A stretch of DNA of 24,092 nucleotides from CAYLLT01 sp964591605 (GTDB lineage: Bacteria; Planctomycetota; Phycisphaerae; UBA1845; PWPN01): the NCBI GenBank assembly GCA_964591605.1, contig CAZQEN010000078.1:1-24092 (forward strand), written 5' to 3'. The position numbers and the translations under genes were made by a program. Positions 18,960 to 24,092 of this stretch are shown in pieces (position 1 is the first letter of the stretch; each line of letters opens with the position of its first letter). Under the pieces are notes generated by a model. That model was not told where the DNA came from and made no database searches. It was given only the letters and a program-made list of their open reading frames with translations.

Positions 18960-18976
18960 TCAGTCATTAGACATTG
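18938..18976. repeat. Inverted repeat across the mqnE stop codon
   Basis: CAATGTCT at 18938-18945 and AGACATTG at 18969-18976 are exact inverted copies, with the mqnE stop codon between them. Just before lies the wording GAATGACCAATGACGCAATG. It may act as the mqnE transcription end or be a spacer repeat that reached the gene's 3' end. Confidence 0.4.
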
Positions 18977-20167
18977 CCCGATTCATCGCGCGGTAGAGGG
19001 TGTCGCGCTCGACGGGGATGCCTCCGGCCTCGAGGATCAGGCGGCGGATCTGGTCAACGGTGAGCTCCTGGTGGGTGGTGCCGGCGCCTTCTCGCCTGGT
19101 AATGTCGTACCAGACGACGGTGCCGTCGAGGTCGTCGACGCCCCAGTTGAGGCTGACCTGGGCGAGTTTGGGCGTCTGCATGATCCAGAACGCCTTGACG
19201 TGGGGGACGTTGTCGAGCATGAGGCGGGTGATGGCGAGGGTGCGCAGGTCGTCCAGGCCGGTGGGGCCGGGCAGGTGCGCGAGGGCGCTGCCGTCGGGAA
19301 TGAAGGAGAGCGGGATCACGCAGTTGAAATGCGCTTTGCGACCGGCCAGCGACGCGTCCTGATGGTCGCGGAGCTTGATGAGATGGCCGACGCGCTCCTC
19401 AGGCCGCTCGACGTGGCCATAGAGCATCGTCGCGTTGCTGAAGATGCCCAGTTCGTGGGCGGTGCGGTGGACGTCGAACCAGCCCTCTTCACCCACCTTG
19501 TTCTTGTAGACCTCATCGTGGACGCGCTGATCGAAGATCTCGGCCCCGCCGCCGGGCAGACTGCCCAGGCCGGCTTCGCGGAGCTGCTCGAGCACCTCGC
19601 GGATCGTGAGACGCGGCCGGCTGATCCGTGTGAAGTGAATGATCTCGATGGCCGTGAACGCCTTGATGTGAAGCTGCGGGCAGGCGGCGCGGATCGCGCG
19701 GCACATGTCCAGGTAGAACGCGAAGGGCAGCGTGGGGTGGAGTCCGCCGACGATGTGCACTTCGGTTGCCCCCTGCGCCGCCGCCTCCCGCGCCCGCTGC
19801 ACGATGTCATCCAGACTGAGCTCGTAGCCGGGCGAGGTCTGCCAGGCGGAGGTGGGGCGCTCGGCGGAGTGAGGAGAGGGTGGCTCAGGCACTTCGCCGG
19901 CGATGGGCAGTGACGCGATCGGACCGCTCAATCCGGCGGGGGAGGCCGCGCGGGCTGAAGCCCGCGGCTCTTTGTGAGGGCGATAGAACGAGCAGAACTT
20001 GCAGCGCAGCACGCAGAAGTTGGTGTAGTTGATGTGGCGGTTGATGTTGTAGTAGGTGGTGCGGCCGTGGAGCCGCTCGCGGACCAGATTCGCGAGTTCG
20101 CCGAGCATGAAGATGTCGCGCGTGCGGTAGAGGCGCACGCCATCGTCGTACGTCAGCCGCTCGCCGG
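18960..20167 (-). CDS. mqnE: Aminofutalosine synthase (radical SAM), 5' end lost in assembly gap
   Basis: MqnE joins SAM-derived adenosine to 3-[(1-carboxyvinyl)oxy]benzoate to give aminofutalosine, an early step of menaquinone synthesis by the futalosine route. The radical SAM cluster motif is NFCVLRCKFCSFYR (C-x3-C-x2-C). Supporting segments are ATEVHIVGGLHPTLPF, HIKAFTAIEIIHFTRIS, SLPGGGAEIFDQRVHDEVYK and especially FSNATMLYGHVERPEERV, which separates MqnE from MqnC. The readable frame gives 402 residues and runs into the N gap at 20168; by comparison with the family only a short N-terminal piece should be missing. Between SFYR and GYELSLDDI there are about 48 residues rich in Pro, Ala and Ser where the family has a short linker, and this insert contains a DNA palindrome (19949-19966). 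The insert is in frame with no stop, so the gene may still work. Confidence 0.88.
19949..19966. repeat. Palindromic element inside the mqnE coding sequence
   Basis: CGCGGGCT and AGCCCGCG are perfect 8-bp arms around GA. Read on the coding strand it gives GCGGGCTTCAGCCCGC, a wording I recall as a very frequent intergenic palindrome in planctomycete genomes. Here it codes for Arg-Ala-Ser-Ala-Arg and starts the extra segment of mqnE (about 19855-19975). Confidence 0.65.
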
Positions 20168-20267
20168 NNNNNNNNNNNNNNNNNNNNNNNNNNNNNNNNN
20201 NNNNNNNNNNNNNNNNNNNNNNNNNNNNNNNNNNNNNNNNNNNNNNNNNNNNNNNNNNNNNNNNNNN
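20168..20267. other. Assembly gap of exactly 100 N
   Basis: One hundred undetermined bases separate the start of mqnE from the end of the glycosyltransferase gene. The round number suggests a scaffold join of unknown true length. Any frame reading through it is artificial. Whole small genes could be hidden here. Confidence 0.98.
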
Positions 20268-22057
20268 TTGTCGGCCCAACTGATGACGGTCTCGCCGAGC
20301 AGCCGTGAACGGAGCGGGTCGGGCCATCTCAGGTGCCATCTTCCTTCGAGTTCCTGGACGGTGGCCTTGGGATGATCGCTGGCGACGATGAGGAGTGGAT
20401 TGGTTTCGCCGATGATTTCCCGCTTCTGCCTATCAGGCTGCAGCACCAGTTTGTGCGTGAACAGATTGAAGGGCGGCATCGCGTAGGGGGCGGGCTCCGC
20501 GCTGACGTTGAGGGTCGCAGAGGGCGTCTGTAAGAGGAAATCCGCTGCGCTGATCCGGCCGGGTGCCGTCGCGTCTCTGTAAAATGCGAGGGCATATCTT
20601 CCGCCGAAGATGACGGCAGCGCCGAGCAGAATGATGTGCCATCGGCGCGTTTCCCGGGGTCGCGCGACGCACACGGCGGTGATGGCCGCGACGGCCAGCA
20701 CCGTCGCGGGGTAGACCAGGAAACGCCCGTATTCGCCGGGCTTGCCGGCCGCCAGCGCGCAGAACTGCAGCACGCTGAGCACGGCGGGTGCGGCCAGCAG
20801 CAGGGCTGCTGCCGCGCGAGGGTCGCGGGGAACCGCGGAGAGCGATGCCACGAGGTCATCCCACCGGAGAGAGAGCAGCGCCAGGATGAGGAAAACAGCG
20901 ACGGCAGCCACCACCGGCGATGCGGCTTCGGCCAGCAGATAGGCCGTGTTCCGCAATCCGTCAAGCCATCCGCCGACAGCGTACATCGCGGTCGAATTCC
21001 GGATGTTGCTGAGCAGCACGTCGCGGCGGGTGAACCAGTTGATGGCGACGTAGGGATTGGTGATCAGGTAGACGGCGGCGCCGACGAGCACGGAAGCGAT
21101 GAGCAGCATCAGCGAGCGCCGGCGGAAGTCTTCGCGGCGGAGCAGGACCATGACGAGCAGGATCACGAAGACGGGCAGGGCGGACAGGACGGTTCCGAAG
21201 GCCAGGCCGCACAGGGCTCCGGCGGTGAGGGCGTGGCGGGTGCGGCCGGACTCGACGTACTTTGCGGCGGCGATCACAGCGAGCAACATGATGACCGCTG
21301 CCGGCAGATGAGGCTTGGCCTCGTGGGCCATATTGACCACGACGGGCAGGAAAATGAAGCAAGCGGCGGCGAAGGCAGGTGTCCGGTCGGGGGCGGCGCT
21401 CTGGCCTGCAGGCGTGCTGCTGCCCGATGCCTTCGAGTTGGGGGGGGACGCCGGTGCAGCGGGCGGCGCGGTGATCCGCCGTGTGAGCCAGTAGACGGCC
21501 GCGATGCCGACGAGGCCCCAGCCGGCCGACCAGGCCCGGGCCACGATGTAGAAGTGGCCGAATGCCTCGGGGTGATCCAGGTAGTACACCAGGTCGCTCG
21601 TGAGGTGAGTCAGGCCGAGTTTGCCGGCCAGGGCGAGGAGGGCTCCAACCGAATAGATCCAGAAGCCGCCATACTGGTAGAGCCGCGGGTCGAAGTCGCG
21701 CCGGGCGGGTTTCATCCGGGCGAGCGACATCAGGGTGATCATTTCGTCGGGCTGAGCGGTGTAGAGGCGGTAGCGGATGAGGATGCGGGCACGGTCCTGA
21801 TCGGTGCCGTTAAGGAGCATCGGCTCGGCCGATCGCATGATGGGTGTGGCGTCGACGTCGGCGCCGCGCGAGCCTTCTTCGGGCCGGTCGCCGGCGAGGT
21901 CGTGGATCTGGCGGCCGGTCCAGACTTCGTGGTCGCCGAAGAGGTATCGGTCCACGGTGCGTGACGGCAGACCCCAGGTGATGCCGATGCCGAAGACGAG
22001 AGCGCCGGCGAGAAGGAGGGCGGCGAGGGTGAGGCGTTCCTGGGATCGGGCGGTCAT
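20268..22057 (-). CDS. GT39/PMT-like membrane glycosyltransferase, 3' end lost in gap
   Basis: About 596 residues can be read before the N gap. It is a multi-pass membrane protein with a first helix at about 8-28 (LTLAALLLAGALVFGIGITWG) and roughly ten more (ACFIFLPVVVNM, AAVIMLLAVIAAAKY, LPVFVILLVMVLL, SLMLLIASVLVGAAVYLI, VVAAVAVFLILALLSL, LAVAAITAVCVA and others). The first outer loop holds the acidic pair typical of GT-C enzymes (FGDHEVWTG), and FDPRLYQYGGFWIYSVGALL resembles the second conserved stretch of the dolichyl-phosphate-mannose/ArnT-like superfamily. Such enzymes use lipid-linked sugars to modify lipids or proteins. A Pro/Ala/Ser-rich cytoplasmic-type loop (PPAAPASPPNSKASGSS) sits mid-protein. 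ATG 22057 is preferred to GTG 22072; neither has a clear ribosome site. It is on the same strand as mqnE, across the gap. Confidence 0.8.
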
Positions 22058-22153
22058 GCACGCAGTGTACACGAGTCTGGATGGTTGACGGGAGAGACGA
22101 GGATCACTGAGCGGGGTGGAGTGGGGCGCTCTCTCCGGCGGCCATCATCGAGG

Positions 22154-22191
22154 CCCCACCCCTCGCTGGGCGAGAAGTGGGCCACCCGACC
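22154..22191 (+). repeat. Hairpin repeat (GGGCCACCCGACC family), copy 1
   Basis: CCCAC and CTCGC pair with GCGAG and GTGGG around a TGG loop, with CC facing AA as an internal mismatch, followed by CCACCCGACC. It lies in the 162-base spacer between the transporter stop and the glycosyltransferase start, where I see no gene. Related copies are at 23654-23689 and 23801-23838. Confidence 0.65.
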
Positions 22192-22219
22192 TGGGTTCAC
22201 ATCGTACCCGCACAGCGCA

Positions 22220-23614
22220 TCACAACTCTTGAACGGGAAAGGTGGAGCCGCGGCGCCAGAGCTTCTCGATTTCTTCGAGTGTGCGGCCCTTGGTTTCGGG
22301 AACGACCCGCCACGTGAAGAGGAGCATGGCGGCGGCCATGACGGCGTAGATCCAGAAGACGCGGTCGCCCAGGGCGGCGATGAGGGCGGGGAAGGTCTGG
22401 GCGACGAGAAAGCAGGCGGCCCAGACGCCGACGGTCGCGGTGGCGGCCCCCCGGCCGCGGACCTTGTTCGGGAAGATCTCGGCGATCACGACCCAGACGA
22501 CGCCGCCCACGCCGATGCCGAAGCAGGCGATGTACGTGAGCACGATCGCCACCTTGAGCGGCATCGGCACGGCCGGTGCGGCGAGCAGCGCTCCCGCGGC
22601 CAGCAGGGCCAGCGTCATCCCGCCCGTGCCGAAGAGCAGGAGCGCCTTGCGGCCGGCCTTGTCGATGACCCACAGTGAGACGATGGTGCTGAAGAAGTTC
22701 GTGAGGCCGACGAGGACGGTGGCCAGCATCGCCGCGCGGGCCTCGCCCATGCCGGCGGCCAGGAACACCTTCGGCGCATAGTAGATGATCGAATTGATGC
22801 CGCTGACCTGCCCCAGGACCGCCAGCGTCACGCCGATCGTCAGGGCGACGCGCAGGCCCGGCTGCAGCAGTTCGGAAAACGAGCCCCCTTCGTGCGCGAG
22901 CGCCGCTCGAATCTCCTCAAGTTCGGTCACAGCCTGCGTTTCCCCGTTAATCCGCGACAGGATCGCGAGCGATTCGTCATCGCGACCCTGCTTGGCCAGC
23001 CAGCGCGGGCTCTCGGGCACGAACAGCAGGGCGATCAGCAGCAGGGCGGCGGGCGCGGCTGCCGAGGCGAACATCCAGCGCCAGTTGGCGGGCCCGATGT
23101 CAACCAGCGCCCAACTTACCACGTTCGCCAGCAGGATGCCGGTCACGATGGCCATCTGGTTGAGCGTGACCAGCCGGCCGCGGATGCGGGCGGGGGCGAG
23201 CTCCGCGATGTACATCGGGGCGACCATCGATGAGACGCCGACGGCCAGGCCACCCAGGAACCGTGCCGCCGCCAGCCCGCTCACGTCGTGCGGCAGAGCG
23301 GAGAGGATCGCTGAAACGACGTAAAGCGCGGCGGCCGTGAGCAGCACTTTCCTGCGGCCGACGCGGTCGCTGAGCGTCCCGGCCGCCCCGGCCCCGATGA
23401 TGCACCCGACGAGCAGGCTGCTGACCGCCCAGCCTTCCTGGATCGGGTCGAGGCGGAACTCGGCGCGGACGAATTCGATTGCCCCGGCGATAATTGCGGT
23501 GTCGAAGCCGAACAGCAGCCCACCCACGGCGGCCACTGCGGAGATGACGTAGACGTAGGCGAGGCTGCCGGTGTGGTCGATGTTTCGTTGACGAACCGCC
23601 GGGATTGTCGTCAT
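22220..23614 (-). CDS. Sugar-porter family MFS transporter
   Basis: The 464-residue protein has the 12-helix layout of the sugar porter family (XylE/GalP-like proton symporters). Signature sites are GGLLFGFDTAIIAGA in helix 1, LSDRVGRRKVL in loop 2-3 (about residues 81-91), the R-x-G-R-R-type conserved loop, VPESPRWLAKQGR at 199-211 in the long central loop, GQVSGINSIIYYAP in helix 7, KAGRKALLLFG in loop 8-9 and the closing VPETKGRTLEEIEKLW. The helix 7 motif has Gln-Val-Ser where characterised hexose porters usually read QQ then an aromatic, so the sugar cannot be named. The ATG at 23614 has only a weak GAGTG in front. A hairpin repeat in sense orientation lies 40 bases upstream. It faces away from the ParB-like gene. 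Confidence 0.92.
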   Translation of the reverse strand: MTTIPAVRQRNIDHTGSLAYVYVISAVAAVGGLLFGFDTAIIAGAIEFVRAEFRLDPIQEGWAVSSLLVGCIIGAGAAGTLSDRVGRRKVLLTAAALYVVSAILSALPHDVSGLAAARFLGGLAVGVSSMVAPMYIAELAPARIRGRLVTLNQMAIVTGILLANVVSWALVDIGPANWRWMFASAAAPAALLLIALLFVPESPRWLAKQGRDDESLAILSRINGETQAVTELEEIRAALAHEGGSFSELLQPGLRVALTIGVTLAVLGQVSGINSIIYYAPKVFLAAGMGEARAAMLATVLVGLTNFFSTIVSLWVIDKAGRKALLLFGTGGMTLALLAAGALLAAPAVPMPLKVAIVLTYIACFGIGVGGVVWVVIAEIFPNKVRGRGAATATVGVWAACFLVAQTFPALIAALGDRVFWIYAVMAAAMLLFTWRVVPETKGRTLEEIEKLWRRGSTFPVQEL

Positions 23615-23653
23615 GGTGCACTCGCGCGTAAGGTGGGCTCAGTTTAACGCGAA

Positions 23654-23689
23654 CCGGGCGGCCCATCCATCGCCCTGCGATGGGGGGTC
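23654..23689 (-). repeat. Hairpin repeat (GGGCCACCCGACC family), copy 2, minus strand
   Basis: On the minus strand CCATCGC pairs perfectly with GCGATGG around an AGG loop, preceded by GACCCC and followed by ATGGGCCGCCCGG. This matches the layout at 23801-23838 (GACCCC, stem, ATGGGCCACCCGACC). It is 40 bases upstream of the transporter start on the same strand, so it would lie in that gene's leader or promoter. Confidence 0.6.
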
Positions 23690-23800
23690 TCGATGATGAG
23701 AGGCGAGGCTGCGGCGGTGCCGGATGAATTGTCTGGCGTGAGCGGATGGCCGGCGAGGACCCTCGGCAATCGAGTCGCTCTTGCGTTCCCATCGTCGTGA

Positions 23801-23838
23801 CCCCACCCTTTGCTTCGCAAAGGATGGGCCACCCGACC
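23801..23838 (+). repeat. Hairpin repeat (GGGCCACCCGACC family), copy 3
   Basis: CCCAC plus CCTTTGC pairs with GCAAAGG plus ATGGG around a TTC loop, 11 of 12 pairs, followed by CCACCCGACC. The end of the element abuts the ribosome site of the ParB-like gene at 23850, so if transcribed it would be a leader hairpin that could affect translation. Confidence 0.65.
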
Positions 23839-23849
23839 AGGAGGCAGAC

Positions 23850-24092
23850 ATGGCTAAGAAGGCGAAGCGTGCCCGGCGCAAGAAACCGACGGAACCCGTC
23901 GGGCTGAAGGCGACCCAGACGCGGGCGAGTCCGCCGGCGGAGGTGGAGCAGTTGTGCCGGGACATCGAACAGGACGGCGGGGCGGTGCTGTCGAGTTATC
24001 GCGAACCGCTGGGCGGGCGATGGGTCATCCTGGCGAGCCTGCCCATCGAGGAGGTGGAGCCGACGCCGTTCCAGCGGAACCTGTCGGATTCG
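23850..24092 (+). CDS. ParB-like N-terminal-domain protein, cut by window end
   Basis: An ATG at 23850 with GGAGG at 23840-23844 starts a frame open to the last base, giving 81 residues. It begins with a very basic tail (MAKKAKRARRKKPTEPVG) followed by EVEQLCRDIEQDGGAVL, SYREPLGGRWVILASLPIEE and VEPTPFQRNLSDS. The LPIEEVEPTPFQRNLS stretch is the opening strand of the ParB/sulfiredoxin fold, and I recall proteins with PLGG followed by LPxxKVEPTPxQRxLS annotated as ParB N-terminal-domain proteins. The GxxRxxA ParB box would lie beyond the window. It is divergent from the transporter, and chromosome-partition parA/parB context is not visible, so it may be a ParB-fold regulator or nuclease rather than a segregation protein. 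Confidence 0.7.
   Translation, partial: MAKKAKRARRKKPTEPVGLKATQTRASPPAEVEQLCRDIEQDGGAVLSSYREPLGGRWVILASLPIEEVEPTPFQRNLSDS

Noticed and set aside
18399..18996. Open frames of about 180 codons on both strands of the spacer (18448-18996 plus, 18399-18932 minus)
   Set aside because: Both are Arg/Pro/Ala-rich with no recognisable motif or ribosome site, they overlap each other fully, and the DNA is better explained by hairpins.
20153..20339. Reading frames that continue through the 100 N and would fuse mqnE to the glycosyltransferase
   Set aside because: Frame continuity across undetermined bases is meaningless; the two proteins belong to unrelated complete families.
20636..21964. 442-codon open frame on the plus strand
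   Set aside because: It is antisense to the clear multi-pass glycosyltransferase and reads as Gly/Asp/His-rich low-complexity sequence, typical of mirror frames in GC-rich DNA.

Overview
The window looks like a piece of a GC-rich, Gram-negative-type bacterial chromosome, most likely from the phylum Planctomycetota and possibly a Phycisphaerae-like lineage. This placement is an inference from protein style. It rests on a secreted protein ending in an Asp-rich dockerin-like pair of repeats, a TPR/HEAT secreted protein with a BlaR1-type tail, a PhoD plus SMP-30 pair, the futalosine (MqnE) menaquinone pathway, and intergenic DNA full of small palindromic repeats. A run of exactly 100 N at 20168-20267 shows that this is a draft scaffold, perhaps from a metagenome. 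There are no rRNA or tRNA genes, CRISPR arrays, transposases or phage genes.

Region 1 (1-5553, + strand). It opens with a dispersed repeat and a 22-codon remnant of a small gene. A secreted TPR/HEAT/Ig-like protein follows, then a membrane histidine kinase and an OmpR-type response regulator. The three genes are closely spaced and may form one sensory unit. Next is a 75-residue protein of unknown function whose ATG sits about 7 nt after a perfect TATAAT box, so its transcript may be leaderless. The remnant at 148-216 is a decayed paralogue of this gene.

Region 2 (5554-8087). A large secreted protein with a dockerin-like end is followed by a 440-bp stretch built around an inverted pair of a CCGCAGATGAACGC-type repeat.

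Region 3 (8088-13419, - strand). This holds a secreted SMP-30/gluconolactonase-like protein followed by a secreted PhoD-type phosphatase, probably one operon, and upstream of them a 983-residue PAS/GAF hybrid histidine kinase with a receiver domain.

Region 4 (13420-18959, + strand). A hairpin-rich spacer leads into kdsC (Kdo-8-phosphate phosphatase) and a 1242-residue membrane-anchored LptC/LptA (OstA)-like protein. Together they point to a Kdo-containing LPS and an unusually large export component. A 614-bp spacer with several strong hairpins follows and is a candidate for a structured RNA.

Region 5 (18960-24092, mostly - strand). This holds mqnE with a palindromic element inserted in frame, the assembly gap, a GT39-like membrane glycosyltransferase that loses its end in the gap, a sugar-porter MFS transporter, and, divergently, the start of a ParB-like protein. 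Three copies of a small hairpin repeat with compensatory base changes lie here, two of them directly upstream of the divergent transporter and ParB-like genes.

No defence or biosynthetic cluster is evident. The most interesting material is the palindrome inside mqnE, the covarying hairpin repeats, the giant Lpt-like protein and the hairpin-rich spacer.
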